A DNA stretch of 64,000 bases from Parasphingopyxis algicola (GCF_013378075.1 NZ_CP051131.1:1116001-1180000), one strand, 5' to 3'. Shown: positions 8,476 to 18,258, numbered from the stretch's first letter. Translations and numbers: made by a program. The notes: generated from the sequence alone by a model not told the origin.

Positions 8476-9030
8476 ATGAGCATCATGGCCGACAGATGGA
8501 TTCGCGAGCGCGCGCTCGATGACGGGATGATCGAACCGTTCGAGGACGGCCAGCGGCGCGACGGCACGATCAGCTACGGCCTCTCCTCCTATGGCTACGA
8601 CGCGCGCGCCGCCGACGAATTCAAGATTTTCACCAATGTCGACAATGCGATCGTCGATCCGAAGAATTTTTCGGACAACAGCTTCGTCGACCGCCAGACC
8701 GATTGCTGCATCATTCCGCCGAACAGTTTCGCGCTGGCGCGGACGGTTGAATATTTCCGCGTGCCGAAGGATATTCTCGTCATCTGCCTCGGCAAATCGA
8801 CCTATGCGCGTTGCGGCATCATCGTGAACGTAACGCCGCTCGAGCCGGGCTGGGAAGGCCATGTGACGCTCGAATTCTCGAACACGACGCCGCTCCCGGC
8901 CAAGGTCTACGCCAATGAAGGCGCCTGCCAGTTCCTGTTCCTCCAGGGCAACGAACCCTGCGAGACCAGCTATGCCGACCGGGCCGGCAAATATATGGGC
9001 CAGAAAGGCGTGACGCTGCCGAAGCTATAG
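8476..9030 (+). CDS. dcd: dCTP deaminase
   Basis: Deaminates dCTP to dUTP, the main route to dTTP precursors (184 residues, family length). Motifs: [13 protein letters not shown] (about 32-44), GKSTYARCG (about 106-114, nucleotide binding), TPLEPGWEG (about 120-128) and the catalytic Glu in TLEFSN just after. The start MSIMADRW was chosen on homology to the family N-terminus; the open frame extends into the GH25 gene but has no support. Starts 11 bases after the GH25 stop. Confidence 0.96.
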   Translation: MSIMADRWIRERALDDGMIEPFEDGQRRDGTISYGLSSYGYDARAADEFKIFTNVDNAIVDPKNFSDNSFVDRQTDCCIIPPNSFALARTVEYFRVPKDILVICLGKSTYARCGIIVNVTPLEPGWEGHVTLEFSNTTPLPAKVYANEGACQFLFLQGNEPCETSYADRAGKYMGQKGVTLPKL

Positions 9031-9078
9031 CCCCGGCAGCGCCAACACGACCCGAAGGATTATTCTATCCCCCTTGGT

Positions 9079-9447
9079 TTAGCGCGAGCCCACGGTCACG
9101 CGGCCGCGAAGACCCGCCGTCGCCGCGTCATGCGACCAGATGGCTCCGCCATCCGCATGGCCGAGCTGCACATTCTCCGTTTCGAGCACTTGTTCGAGCA
9201 TCGAAGAAGCGCGGGCGGCGCGGTTCGTCTCCATCATGACGGCGGCGAGGTTCAGCATCGCCGAAACATCGCTCTCGTCTTCGCTGAGCCGCCGCATCAA
9301 CCGATCTTCCGCCGTGGCATAGTCGGCACGCTCGATCGCATCGACCGCATAGGGGTCATAGCCGGTCGGGTGAGCTTCCGGATACGGCACCGCCTGTGCT
9401 GCCATGGGAAGAGTGCAAACCGCTATCATCGCGAGCAATTTTGTCAT
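9079..9447 (-). CDS. Small secreted TPR-like protein
   Basis: Predicted exported protein of 122 residues. A signal peptide is clear (MTKLLAMIAVCTLPMAAQA, cut after about residue 19). The following part, EAHPTGYDPYAVDAIERADYATAEDRLMRRL then DESDVSAMLNLAAVMMETNRAARASSMLEQVL, reads as one or two tetratricopeptide-like helical hairpins. The specific function is not recognised. GGAGAGGATGG directly precedes the ATG, and a good promoter candidate lies upstream at 9481-9509, so it is probably transcribed alone. Convergent with dcd. Confidence 0.75.
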   Translation of the reverse strand: MTKLLAMIAVCTLPMAAQAVPYPEAHPTGYDPYAVDAIERADYATAEDRLMRRLSEDESDVSAMLNLAAVMMETNRAARASSMLEQVLETENVQLGHADGGAIWSHDAATAGLRGRVTVGSR

Positions 9448-9480
9448 CCATCCTCTCCAGGTTACGTTTGAATGACATAA

Positions 9481-9509
9481 ATATTACACTTATATGACGG
9501 TTATGTAAA
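9481..9509 (-). promoter_or_regulatory. Candidate sigma-70 type promoter for the secreted TPR-like gene
   Basis: On the minus strand TTTACA (9509-9504) and TAATAT (9486-9481) are separated by 17 bases, the ideal spacing for -35 and -10 boxes. The stretch is markedly AT-rich in a GC-rich region and lies about 35 bases upstream of the start codon at 9447. The same stretch has an imperfect inverted repeat TTACA...TGTAA (9484-9508) that could bind a dimeric regulator. Confidence 0.5.
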
Positions 9510-9593
9510 TCCTCGGTGACAGTGACATGCGAAAAGGCCGGCGATCGGCCATTCATCGGGCGTCGTCAGCTGCCGTCGATCACTATCACAGGC

Positions 9594-10118
9594 TCAGGTC
9601 AACGCGCCGCGCGCCGGGTAACCCTTGTCCTTCACGAAATCCAAGGCGCCGAGCAGTTCGCCGAAATCGGGCCGCGTGAATGGCATCGACTGCACCGCCG
9701 CGGCGTAGAGCATTCCGTCGGCGCGCACGAGAAACAGTCCGGGTTCCGAAAAACGATCGGGCTCCTCGCTGCCCTCCCGCTTGCTGGAGATATACAGGCC
9801 GAAGCTGCGGGCCTGATCCTCGCTCATGTCATAGCCGAGCCGGATATCCGCGATCCCCCATTCCGCATGCGTCTTCTCCGCCCGCTCGACATGATCCATG
9901 CTGGCCGCAAGGACGCCGATCCCGCGCTCGGCAAAGTCGGGCAGCTTCGCCTCGAGCGATTGCAGCCAGCCCTTGCAGATCGGGCAATGGAGCCCGCGAT
10001 AGAAAACCAGCATCGTCATCCAGTCCGGCTTTTCGGCCGACAGCGAGAAAGGGTCTGCGCCGATCTGCGGCATGGTGAGGTCGGGCGCGGGCTGGGTGGG
10101 AATGAGGGTGGGCATCAT
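9594..10118 (-). CDS. AhpC/TSA-family thioredoxin-like redoxin
   Basis: Thioredoxin-fold protein of about 174 residues. The N-terminal APDLTMPQIGADPFSL and the active-site segment FYRGLHCPICKGWL (Cys45, Cys48; a CPIC redox pair) place it near the alkyl hydroperoxide reductase/thiol-antioxidant family. It probably reduces peroxides or disulfides in the cytosol; there is no signal peptide. The start at the double ATG (10118/10115) is supported by CAGGAGACC upstream; the frame stays open to 10304 but that part overlaps the divergent lipoprotein gene. Stands alone between a secreted protein gene and a divergent lipoprotein gene. Confidence 0.82.
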   Translation of the reverse strand: MMPTLIPTQPAPDLTMPQIGADPFSLSAEKPDWMTMLVFYRGLHCPICKGWLQSLEAKLPDFAERGIGVLAASMDHVERAEKTHAEWGIADIRLGYDMSEDQARSFGLYISSKREGSEEPDRFSEPGLFLVRADGMLYAAAVQSMPFTRPDFGELLGALDFVKDKGYPARGALT

Positions 10119-10254
10119 CTGGTCTCCTGTTGATCTCTGGTTGTTGAACCCGGCTACATATCCCCAACCAACTTCCGGCGAAGCGAGTTCCAAATTGCGC
10201 TTTCCGCAAGACTGCATATAGTCCGCCACGGAAATTGCCGGAGGCCCCAAGAAG

Positions 10255-11241
10255 ATGCGCGCCGCGCCGTTCACGATCGGATTACTCGCCATGACGCTGG
10301 CCATCGCCGGTTGTTCGGGCCGCGAGACCGAAACGGCCGAGGGTCCGGAGGCGGAGGCGACTGCCGAGCTGGAGATTCATCGTCCCTTCCGCCGCGGCCC
10401 TGGCTCGGTCAACAGCTACTGGATCGAAGGGCCGGACGAAATCCTCGTCTTCGATACGCAGCGCAGCATCGCGCTGGCCGAGCGCGTCGTCGCCGCGATC
10501 GAGGCAACCGGCAAGCCGGTCACGGCGATCGTCATCAGCCATTACGATCCGGACCATTTCGGCGGGCTGCAGGCCTTTACGGACGCCTTTCCCGATGCCG
10601 AACTGCTCATGGCCGAGAATGTCGCCGAGCAGATCGGGCGGGATCTGTCCGGCTATGTCGAACGGCTGCGCGAGACCCAGGGTGACGAGTATCGGGCGCC
10701 GCCCGAACCAACCCGCTTCATCGAGCATCGCGAGGAACTGACGGTGTCAAACGTGCCGATCGTCGTGCATGTGCTCACCGATACCGAGGCGGAGACGATG
10801 GCGATGCTCGCGATACCGAGCGAACGGGCCGTGCTCGCTTCCGATCTCGTCGCCAATCGCATGCATCCCGATGTCGTCGACGCCGACATCGATAGCTGGC
10901 CGCGCGCACTCAATCGCCTGACCCGCGATTTCAGTGGTTTCACGCTTTATCCCGGGCATGGCGAGCCGGGTCCGGTCAACCTGCTCGCCGCGAACCAGAT
11001 CGCCTATCTCTCCTTCGTCCGAGGCCGGGTCGAGCGCGAAATCCTGGCAGACGATGTCGCGACGGAGGAGGAAATCAACGCGGCGATCTCCGCGATACGC
11101 GCCAATTATCCGGACTGGGAAAACGTGACGGGCCGCCCCGCCCAACTGCGCCGCAACCTCGAAGCAATCGTCGCACAGCTCGGGGGCGAGCTGGAATCCG
11201 AGCAGGAAGAGGACGGCGAAGCGGAAGTGGTCGAGGGCTAG
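10255..11241 (+). CDS. Metallo-beta-lactamase fold lipoprotein
   Basis: Exported lipoprotein (328 residues): the N-terminal segment ends in the lipobox LAIAGC with Cys20. The rest has the metallo-beta-lactamase hydrolase fold: NSYWIEG near 53-59, VFDTQ near 65-69, metal motif SHYDPDHFGG (His96-Asp98-Asp100-His101), ASDLV (later Asp ligand) and YPGHGEPG (last His ligand). The second His of the usual HxHxDH motif is Asp98 here, so metal binding may differ. The last 20 residues are acidic and low in complexity. Substrate unknown. The stop overlaps the stop of the convergent rnr gene. Confidence 0.83.
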   Translation: MRAAPFTIGLLAMTLAIAGCSGRETETAEGPEAEATAELEIHRPFRRGPGSVNSYWIEGPDEILVFDTQRSIALAERVVAAIEATGKPVTAIVISHYDPDHFGGLQAFTDAFPDAELLMAENVAEQIGRDLSGYVERLRETQGDEYRAPPEPTRFIEHREELTVSNVPIVVHVLTDTEAETMAMLAIPSERAVLASDLVANRMHPDVVDADIDSWPRALNRLTRDFSGFTLYPGHGEPGPVNLLAANQIAYLSFVRGRVEREILADDVATEEEINAAISAIRANYPDWENVTGRPAQLRRNLEAIVAQLGGELESEQEEDGEAEVVEG

Positions 11242-13460
11242 CGCCCGCGCTTCTGGCGCGGTTTCTGGCGACCGCGATCCGGCCGGTCTCCCTTTCCGCG
11301 ACGGCCCTGGCGGGCTCCCGATGTGCCGCCGCCCTTCCCCTCCGGCAGTTCGAACCGCAATCCGCCGCTGACCGGATTGGCCTCGACCAACCGCAGGTCG
11401 AGCCGGTCGCCCAAGGCGAAGCGTGTTCCGGTGTCTTCGCCGATCAGCGCATGGATGCGTTCTTCATAGCGATAATATTCGCGGCCCAGATCGCGCGCCG
11501 GAACCAGCCCGTCGCCGCCCAGCCCTTCGACCGTCGCGAAAAAACCGAAATTCTGCACGCCGGTGATCCGCGCCGGCATGATCTCGCCCACCCGCTCGGC
11601 GAGATAGGCGGCGACATAGCGGTCCACCGTATCGCGTTCGGCTTCCATCGCGCGCCGTTCGAGCTTGCTGATCGCCTCGCCCGTCGCCTCCATCCGCTCG
11701 ATCTCGGTCCCGGTCAGCCGCGTTTCCGCGACGTCGGGGCCCAGCCCATAGCCGCCGACGAGCGAGCGATGGACGAGCAGGTCGGAATAACGGCGGATCG
11801 GCGAGGTGAAATGCGCGTAGCTGCCGAGCGCCAGCCCGAAATGACCCGCGTTGCGCGGCGTGTAATAGGCTTGGGTCTGGGTTCGCAGGATCTGCTCCAT
11901 GACCTGCGGGCGGAAATCGCTATCGCCGATCCGTTCGAGGATCCGGTTGAACGTGTTCGGCGTGATGACCTGGCCGAGTGCGAGCGGCACGTCGAGGCTT
12001 TCCAGATATTCCTTGAGCGCGACGAGCTTTTCGCGGCTCGGCGGTTCATGGACGCGGTACATCACCGATGCGGCCTTTGCTTCGAGCGCCTTGGCCGCGG
12101 CGACATTGGCGGCAATCATATATTCCTCGACCAGCCGGTGCGCGTCGAGCCGGTCGCGCGGCGCGACGGAGAGGATGCGGCCCGTTTCGTCGAGTTCGAT
12201 CCGGCGCTCGGGCAGATCGAGATCGAGCGGGGCGCGCTTGTCACGGGCCCCGGCAAGCGCCTCCCAGCAATCCCAGAGCGGCCGGAGCACGGCATCGACG
12301 AGCGCCGGTTCGACGCCGTCCCGCCCCTCGATCGCGGCTTGCGCGTTTTCATAGGCGATGTTGGCGGCGATCCGCAGCTTGACGCGGGCGAAACGCCAGC
12401 TCTTCACCTGCCCCTTCTTGTCGATCGTCATGTGACAGGCGAGCGCTGCGCGATCCTCGCCGGCCTTGAGCGAACAGATATCGGCGGACAGTTGCTCGGG
12501 CAGCATCGGGACGACGCGATCGGGGAAATAGACGCTGTTGCCGCGCCGGCGCGCCTCCTTGTCGAGCGCCGAACCGGGGCGGACATAATAGCTGACATCG
12601 GCGATCGCGACGATGACGCGCCAGCCACCGTCCCCGTCAGGCTCGGCCCAGAAGGCGTCGTCATGATCGCGGGCGTCGGCGGGGTCGATCGCGACGATCG
12701 GCAGATGCGTCAGATCCTCGCGCTCTCCGAGGCCGAATTCGGCCATCCGTCCGGCCTCCGCCAGCGCCTCGTCCGAAAACTCGACCGGGATTTCATGCTT
12801 GTGGATCGCGATCAGCGAGAAGCTGCGCGGTTCGAACGGATCGCCGAGAATGTCGGTAACGCGCACCGAGACGCGCGGCGGACGGCCCGATTTTTCCGCC
12901 ATGACGAGATCGCCGGGCCGGGCGCGATTGGCGTCCGAGACAAAAAAGTCGCGCCGGTTGCTCTTCTCCAGACCCTTGAGCCAGAGCTTGCCGCCCTCTT
13001 CATGGATCACGCCCATCAGCTGATCCTGCGCCGGCGCGATCTTCTTCATGGGATGCGCGATCCAGCCCCGCCCCGCCTCTTCGGTCCGCGCCAGCACCCG
13101 GTCGCCCACGCCGAGCGGATGCCGCCGGCCCCGCTCCTTCACGCGCAGCTTCGGCGCTGGCGCGTCACTGTCCCAGCGCTCGGGTTCGGCCCAGACATCG
13201 CCGTCATCGTCGACGCGCACGATCCTCAGCAGGGTTACGCGCGGCAGCCCGTCGGCCTTGTGGATGGCCTGCCCCGCGCTTTTGTCGATCATTCCCTTGT
13301 CCGCCATGCGCTTGAGCATCGCCTTGAGCTGGATCTTCTCCTGCCCTTTGAGGCCGAAGGCGCGCGCGATTTCGCGCTTCCCGGCCGGCTTGTCCGAGCT
13401 CTGGACGAAATCGATGATCTGCTGTTCGGTCGGGAAACCCGGAGGCGGTTTGCGCGGCAT
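11238..13460 (-). CDS. rnr: Ribonuclease R (3'-5' exoribonuclease)
   Basis: Degrades structured RNA from the 3' end (740 residues with the start chosen). Layout: N-terminal helix-turn-helix-like region (about 10-65), cold-shock OB domains, the RNB catalytic domain whose DPADARDHDDAF carries the Asp cluster binding Mg2+, an S1 domain near residues 640-710 and a basic, Gly/Arg/Lys-rich tail (GKGGGTSGARQGRRGKGD) typical for RNA binding. The ATG at 13460 gives the conserved start MPRKPPPGFP; the frame extends to 13577 and an ATG at 13496 cannot be excluded. Confidence 0.94.
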   Translation of the reverse strand: MPRKPPPGFPTEQQIIDFVQSSDKPAGKREIARAFGLKGQEKIQLKAMLKRMADKGMIDKSAGQAIHKADGLPRVTLLRIVRVDDDGDVWAEPERWDSDAPAPKLRVKERGRRHPLGVGDRVLARTEEAGRGWIAHPMKKIAPAQDQLMGVIHEEGGKLWLKGLEKSNRRDFFVSDANRARPGDLVMAEKSGRPPRVSVRVTDILGDPFEPRSFSLIAIHKHEIPVEFSDEALAEAGRMAEFGLGEREDLTHLPIVAIDPADARDHDDAFWAEPDGDGGWRVIVAIADVSYYVRPGSALDKEARRRGNSVYFPDRVVPMLPEQLSADICSLKAGEDRAALACHMTIDKKGQVKSWRFARVKLRIAANIAYENAQAAIEGRDGVEPALVDAVLRPLWDCWEALAGARDKRAPLDLDLPERRIELDETGRILSVAPRDRLDAHRLVEEYMIAANVAAAKALEAKAASVMYRVHEPPSREKLVALKEYLESLDVPLALGQVITPNTFNRILERIGDSDFRPQVMEQILRTQTQAYYTPRNAGHFGLALGSYAHFTSPIRRYSDLLVHRSLVGGYGLGPDVAETRLTGTEIERMEATGEAISKLERRAMEAERDTVDRYVAAYLAERVGEIMPARITGVQNFGFFATVEGLGGDGLVPARDLGREYYRYEERIHALIGEDTGTRFALGDRLDLRLVEANPVSGGLRFELPEGKGGGTSGARQGRRGKGDRPDRGRQKPRQKRGR

Positions 13461-13631
13461 GGGGCCGCCATAGCCGCAATCGTCCCCGCGCGTCATGCGG
13501 AACTTGCGGCCTCGACAATGGCCCGGGATTGGCGATATCCGTGATATTTCCCGCTCGCGATCCGCACAAAAGGGCATTACTGACTATATGTATAACAGTG
13601 ACGTGTCCGAAATTTCCGCTAAGCAGCCGTC

Positions 13632-15122
13632 ATGACCTATGACCTTCTGATTATCGGCGGCGGGATTAACGGCGCGGCGATTGCCCGGGATGCCGCGGGA
13701 CGCGGCTGGAAGACCCTGCTCGTCGAGCGCGACGATCTCGCCAGCCATACGAGTTCCGCCTCGTCCAAGCTCATCCATGGCGGCGTCCGCTATCTCGAAT
13801 TTTACGAGTTCGGCCTCGTCCGCAAGGCGCTCAAGGAGCGGGAGGTCATGCTGCGCTCGGCACCGCACATCATCTGGCCGATGCGCTTCGTCTTCCCGCA
13901 CAACCATCAGGTCCGTCCCTTCTGGATGATCCGCGCCGGGCTGTTTCTCTACGACCTGATCGGCGGCCGCCGGACGCTCAAGGGCACGCGGCGGCTCGCC
14001 AAGGCCAATCCGCAATACAAAACGCCCTTCGCCGATCCGACGATCAGGGGCCTCGTCTATTCGGACTGCTGGGTCGACGATGCGCGGCTGGTCGTGCTCA
14101 ACGCGATGGACGCGGCGGCGAAGGGCGCCGAGATCGAAACGCGCACGGCGATCGTGTCCGCCGAGCGGGCCGGTCCGGTCTGGACGGCGCAACTCAGCGA
14201 CGGATGCGAAGTCGAGGCGCGGGCGATCGTCAATGCAGCGGGGCCCTGGGTGTCGGAGGTGCTCGGCGACACGCTCGGCGTCCAGGGCAAGGCCGGCGTC
14301 CGGCTCGTGCGGGGGAGCCATATCGTCGTGCGCCGCCTCTATGCCGGCGACCATGCCTATATCCTGCAGCTGCCCGACAAGCGGGTGGTTTTCACCCTCC
14401 CCTATCTCGACAAGTTCACCCTGATCGGGACGACCGATATCGCGGTCGAGAATCCCGAGGACGCGGTGATGGACACCAACGAGGTCGATTATCTGTGCCG
14501 CTCCGTGAACATGTATTTCGCGATCCAGATTTCGTCCGACGATGTCGTCTCCCTCTATTCGGGCGTGCGGTCGCTCTATGACGACGGGGCGGAGGATTCG
14601 ATGGAGGTCACGCGCGATTATGTGCTCGAAATCGATGGCGGCGGCGAGAGCAGCGATCCGCCGCTGCTCTCCGTGTTCGGCGGCAAGATCACGACGGCGC
14701 GCGCGCTCGCCGAGGATGCCGCCGACCGGCTGGCCGAATTGACGCCGTTCAGCGGCACGGCCTGGACGCGCACGGCCAAGCTCCCCGGCGGCGAACTCGG
14801 CATCGGGTTCGACGATTTTCTCGAACGGATCGAAGCCCGCTATCGCTTCCTCGACTGGGAGCATGCGAAACGGATGGCGCGGGCCTATGGCGCGCTGCTG
14901 CCCGAAATCCTGGGCGATGCAGAGAATATGTCAGATCTCGGCGAGCATTTCGGCGCCGGATTGACCGAACGCGAAGTCCGCTATCTGATCGACCGGGAAT
15001 GGGCCAGGACGCCCGAAGACATCCTCTGGCGACGGAGCAAACTAGGGTTGCTGATGAGCGAAGACGAACAGGCGCGCCTCGCGGAATTCATGACCGAGTT
15101 CTCCGAAGGAGTTGAAGCATGA
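13632..15122 (+). CDS. glpD: Glycerol-3-phosphate dehydrogenase (FAD)
   Basis: Membrane-associated flavoenzyme (496 residues) that oxidises glycerol-3-phosphate to dihydroxyacetone phosphate and passes electrons to quinone. The N-terminal FAD dinucleotide fold is seen as LLIIGGGINGAAIARDAAGR (about 5-24), followed by SSASSKLIHGGVRYLE (about 43-58), a GlpD signature. A C-terminal domain (about 390-496) matches the family. Start ATG has only a weak ribosome site. It overlaps glpK by four bases (ATGA), so the two are translated together; no glpF or glpR gene is seen here. Confidence 0.95.
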   Translation: MTYDLLIIGGGINGAAIARDAAGRGWKTLLVERDDLASHTSSASSKLIHGGVRYLEFYEFGLVRKALKEREVMLRSAPHIIWPMRFVFPHNHQVRPFWMIRAGLFLYDLIGGRRTLKGTRRLAKANPQYKTPFADPTIRGLVYSDCWVDDARLVVLNAMDAAAKGAEIETRTAIVSAERAGPVWTAQLSDGCEVEARAIVNAAGPWVSEVLGDTLGVQGKAGVRLVRGSHIVVRRLYAGDHAYILQLPDKRVVFTLPYLDKFTLIGTTDIAVENPEDAVMDTNEVDYLCRSVNMYFAIQISSDDVVSLYSGVRSLYDDGAEDSMEVTRDYVLEIDGGGESSDPPLLSVFGGKITTARALAEDAADRLAELTPFSGTAWTRTAKLPGGELGIGFDDFLERIEARYRFLDWEHAKRMARAYGALLPEILGDAENMSDLGEHFGAGLTEREVRYLIDREWARTPEDILWRRSKLGLLMSEDEQARLAEFMTEFSEGVEA

Positions 15123-16582
15123 CGCGCCATATCCTCGCGATCGACCAGGGAACGACGTCCAGCCGGGCGATCCTGTTCGGCGAAAAGGGCCGACCGCTCA
15201 CAAGTTCCGCACAGGAATTTCCGCAGCATTATCCCCAGGACGGCTGGGTCGAGCATGATCCGGAGGATATCTGGCGCGACACTGTAGCCGCGGTGAAAGC
15301 CGTATTGTCCGAGGAAACCGCTGCCATCGGCATCACCAACCAGCGCGAAACGATCGTGCTGTGGGAGCGCGCGACCGGCAAGCCGCTCCACAATGCAATC
15401 GTCTGGCAGGACCGGCGCACCGCCGAAACCTGCCGCCGGTTGAAGGCCGACGGCCATGAGCCGATGATCCGCGAGAAAACCGGCCTGCTGCTCGACCCCT
15501 ATTTCAGCGCGACCAAGCTCGCCTGGCTGCTCGATCATGTCGACGGGGCGCGCGCGGCCGCGGCGCGCGGCGAACTGGCGGCGGGAACGATCGACTCCTT
15601 CCTCCTCTGGCGGCTGACCGGCGGCGCGGTCCACGCCACCGACATTACCAACGCCGGGCGGACGATGCTCTGCGATATCCATCGCGGCGAATGGGACGAC
15701 GAACTGCTCGCACTGTTCGGGATCGATCGCAGCCTTTTGCCCGAAATCGTTGGAAACGCGGAAATTTACGGCGAAACGGATCCGGCGCTGTTCGGCCATG
15801 GCATTCCGATCACGGGCATGGCGGGCGACCAGCAGGCGGCGCTGATCGGCCAGGCCTGTTTCAAGCCCGGCATGGTCAAATCCACCTATGGGACCGGCTG
15901 CTTCCTGCTGCTCAACACCGGGACGGAAGCGGTGCAATCGAGCAATCGCCTGCTGACCACGCCGGCCTACCGGATCGGCGCGGATATCACCTATGCGCTC
16001 GAGGGATCGATCTTCGTCGCGGGCGCGGCGATCAAATGGCTGCGCGACAAGCTCGGCGTGATCCACGAGGCGGGAGAGACGGCGGCGATCGCGCAGGCCG
16101 CGCCGGACAATCACGGCGTATATCTGGTGCCGGCCTTTGTCGGCCTCGGCGCGCCACACTGGGAGCCCGATGCGCGCGGCCTGATCACGGGCATGACGCT
16201 CGACACCACCGCCGATCACATCGTCCGCGCGACGCTCGAATCGATCGCCTATCAGACCCGCGACCTCGTCGATGCGATGCGCGCCGACGGCGCCGACGAT
16301 CCGCAGACGCTGCGCATCGACGGCGGCATGGCGCAGAATGACTGGTTCGCGCAATTTCTGAGCGACATCGTCGAAGCGCCCGTCGAACGACCCGAAAGCC
16401 ACGAGACGACCGCGCTCGGCGCGGCCTATCTGGCCGGCCTCTCGATCGACATCTGGGACGGGCTCGACGATTTGTCAGCGCAATGGGAAGCGGCCGGGCG
16501 GTTCGCGCCGACGATGGACGGCGATCAGCGCGACGGCCTGCTGGACGGCTGGCGGCGCGCGCTCAGAAAGACGTTGCCTTAA
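15119..16582 (+). CDS. glpK: Glycerol kinase
   Basis: FGGY-family kinase (487 residues) making glycerol-3-phosphate from glycerol and ATP, feeding GlpD. Motifs: AIDQGTTSSRAILF (phosphate 1 site, about 7-20), AIVWQDRRT (about 97-105), the glycerol-specific GMAGDQQAAL near 235-244, and the adenosine-side DGGMAQNDW near 400-408. GAAGGAG precedes the ATG, inside the end of glpD. The gap after it to 16680 shows no obvious terminator. Confidence 0.96.
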   Translation: MTRHILAIDQGTTSSRAILFGEKGRPLTSSAQEFPQHYPQDGWVEHDPEDIWRDTVAAVKAVLSEETAAIGITNQRETIVLWERATGKPLHNAIVWQDRRTAETCRRLKADGHEPMIREKTGLLLDPYFSATKLAWLLDHVDGARAAAARGELAAGTIDSFLLWRLTGGAVHATDITNAGRTMLCDIHRGEWDDELLALFGIDRSLLPEIVGNAEIYGETDPALFGHGIPITGMAGDQQAALIGQACFKPGMVKSTYGTGCFLLLNTGTEAVQSSNRLLTTPAYRIGADITYALEGSIFVAGAAIKWLRDKLGVIHEAGETAAIAQAAPDNHGVYLVPAFVGLGAPHWEPDARGLITGMTLDTTADHIVRATLESIAYQTRDLVDAMRADGADDPQTLRIDGGMAQNDWFAQFLSDIVEAPVERPESHETTALGAAYLAGLSIDIWDGLDDLSAQWEAAGRFAPTMDGDQRDGLLDGWRRALRKTLP

Positions 16583-16680
16583 TCTGAAATATCAGTCCGT
16601 TATACGTAGCCAACCGTATTCAACCGGTCGGCACGCGCGATAACAGCATCCAGGGAAGGATCGCCCAAGAAAGGACCGCC

Positions 16681-17208
16681 ATGACCCGATACACCAAAGT
16701 CGCCATGACGCTGCACTGGATCATCGCGATCCTCGTCATCTCCAATATCGGCCTCGCCGAACTGACCGAGGATCTCTCCCGCGAAGCGCGCGGCCCCTAT
16801 ATGGACGTCCACAAGGCATTCGGCATAACCGTACTGGTCCTGACTCTGTCGCGGATCGCGTGGCGGCTCGGGCACAAGCCGCCGCCGCTTCCCGCCTCGA
16901 TGCCCGCCTGGCAGACCGCGACGGCGCGGATCAGCCATTTCACCTTCTATCTGCTGCTGCTCGCCCTGCCGTTTTCGGGCTGGTTGTGGATGTCGACCTA
17001 TCCGGCGCCGATTTCCTGGTTCGGTTTCTTCAACGTTCCCCTCTGGCCGGTGGCCGGACAGGAAGCACTGGGCGAGACGCTGCACGAAGGCCATGAGATC
17101 ATGGGCAAGGCGATGCTCGCGCTCGTCGTCCTGCACATCCTCGGCGCGTTCAAGCATCTGCTTGTCGACAAGGACGGCGTGTTCGGGCGGATGCTGCCCG
17201 GCAGCTAG
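16681..17208 (+). CDS. Cytochrome b561 family protein
   Basis: Integral membrane di-heme b-type cytochrome (175 residues) of the bacterial CybB type, which transfers electrons between quinol and an acceptor. Four membrane helices are seen (about 9-26, 46-64, 87-105 and 141-158). Candidate heme histidines are His12 (TLHW), His44, His86 (ISHF) and His152 (VVLHILGAFKH). AAAGGA lies just upstream of the ATG. Transcribed alone; its stop codon directly abuts that of the convergent hydrolase gene. Confidence 0.9.
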   Translation: MTRYTKVAMTLHWIIAILVISNIGLAELTEDLSREARGPYMDVHKAFGITVLVLTLSRIAWRLGHKPPPLPASMPAWQTATARISHFTFYLLLLALPFSGWLWMSTYPAPISWFGFFNVPLWPVAGQEALGETLHEGHEIMGKAMLALVVLHILGAFKHLLVDKDGVFGRMLPGS

Positions 17209-18258
17209 CTAGAGATTGAGCGGCGTCCACTCCTCGTCCGCATTCAACGGCGCGAAAATCTGGTCGATCAGGTGATCGCTGACGTCTTCCGGCGTCGCCG
17301 GATTCCATTGCGGGTCATTGTCCTTGTCGACGATGACGGCGCGCACGCCTTCGAGGAAATCGTGCCGCTGCACGACATGCGCGCCGACCCGGTATTCGAC
17401 CCGCATCTCGTCGGCGAATTCGGTTTGCTGTGCGCCCTGCCACAGCAAATAGAGCGAAACCTTGCAGGTCTGCGGCGATTTGGTGCGCAGGGTCGCCAAT
17501 TCCTTCTGCGCCCAGTCCGACCCGTCTTCCTCGAGCGCGGCGAGGATATCCTCATAGCGGTCCGAGGCAAACAGCCGGTCGATCTTTTCCAGATTGCCGG
17601 TGATTCGTGCCTCGGGCGGTTCGACCGAGGCGTCTTCGAGAATGGCTTCAATCGATTGCGGGTCTTCGGCCATCTTTACCTTGACCTCTTCCAGCGCTTC
17701 AGACGGCAGATAATGCGTCGCCAGGCCCAGCGTCACACACTCCGCCCCGTCGATCCGCGCGCCGGTCAGCGCGAGGAACTGCCCGGCCCGCCCCGGCAGC
17801 CGCGACAGATACCAGCCGCCGCCCACATCCGGGAAAAGCCCGATACCGGTTTCGGGCATGGCGAAGCGCGTATGCTCGGTCGCGACGCGATATCTGCACG
17901 GCAGCGACAACCCGACCCCGCCGCCCATCGTGATCCCGTCCATGAACGCGACGGTCGGCTTGGCATAGGTGAAGAGCAGATGGTTGAGCCGGTACTCGGT
18001 ATGGAAGAATTCGCGCGCTTTCACACCGTCCGTCGCCCCGCTCTCTGCCAACATCCGGATATCCCCGCCTGCGCAGAAACCGCGCCCCTCGGCATGATCG
18101 ATCAGTACCGCTTCGACGGCGAGATCCTCGCGCCAGTCCATCAGCGCGTCAATCGCCGCTCCGCACATGGTAGTGGTCAGCGCGTGAAGCGCTTTGGGGC
18201 GATTGAGGCGCAGCCGCGCGGCCTTGCCGTCGATTTGGGTCATCAGTTCTTCGGTCAT
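17209..18258 (-). CDS. 3-hydroxyisobutyryl-CoA hydrolase (crotonase family)
   Basis: Valine degradation: releases 3-hydroxyisobutyrate from its CoA ester (349 residues). It belongs to the crotonase fold but has the long C-terminal half of the hydrolase branch (HIBYL-CoA hydrolase). Signs: RPKALHAL at the start, oxyanion loop EGRGFCAGGDIRML (about 57-70), GGGVGLS (about 112-118), and the catalytic-side Glu/Asp in PETGIGLFPDVGGG (about 134-147). Its product is the substrate of MmsB at 32.3-33.2 kb, so it belongs with the valine genes although it lies about 14 kb away. Confidence 0.88.
   Translation of the reverse strand: MTEELMTQIDGKAARLRLNRPKALHALTTTMCGAAIDALMDWREDLAVEAVLIDHAEGRGFCAGGDIRMLAESGATDGVKAREFFHTEYRLNHLLFTYAKPTVAFMDGITMGGGVGLSLPCRYRVATEHTRFAMPETGIGLFPDVGGGWYLSRLPGRAGQFLALTGARIDGAECVTLGLATHYLPSEALEEVKVKMAEDPQSIEAILEDASVEPPEARITGNLEKIDRLFASDRYEDILAALEEDGSDWAQKELATLRTKSPQTCKVSLYLLWQGAQQTEFADEMRVEYRVGAHVVQRHDFLEGVRAVIVDKDNDPQWNPATPEDVSDHLIDQIFAPLNADEEWTPLNL

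Noticed and set aside
13575-13631. Promoter for glpD around TATAAC (13591-13596)
   Set aside because: A -10-like box is visible but there is no -35 box at fitting distance, so it was not listed.
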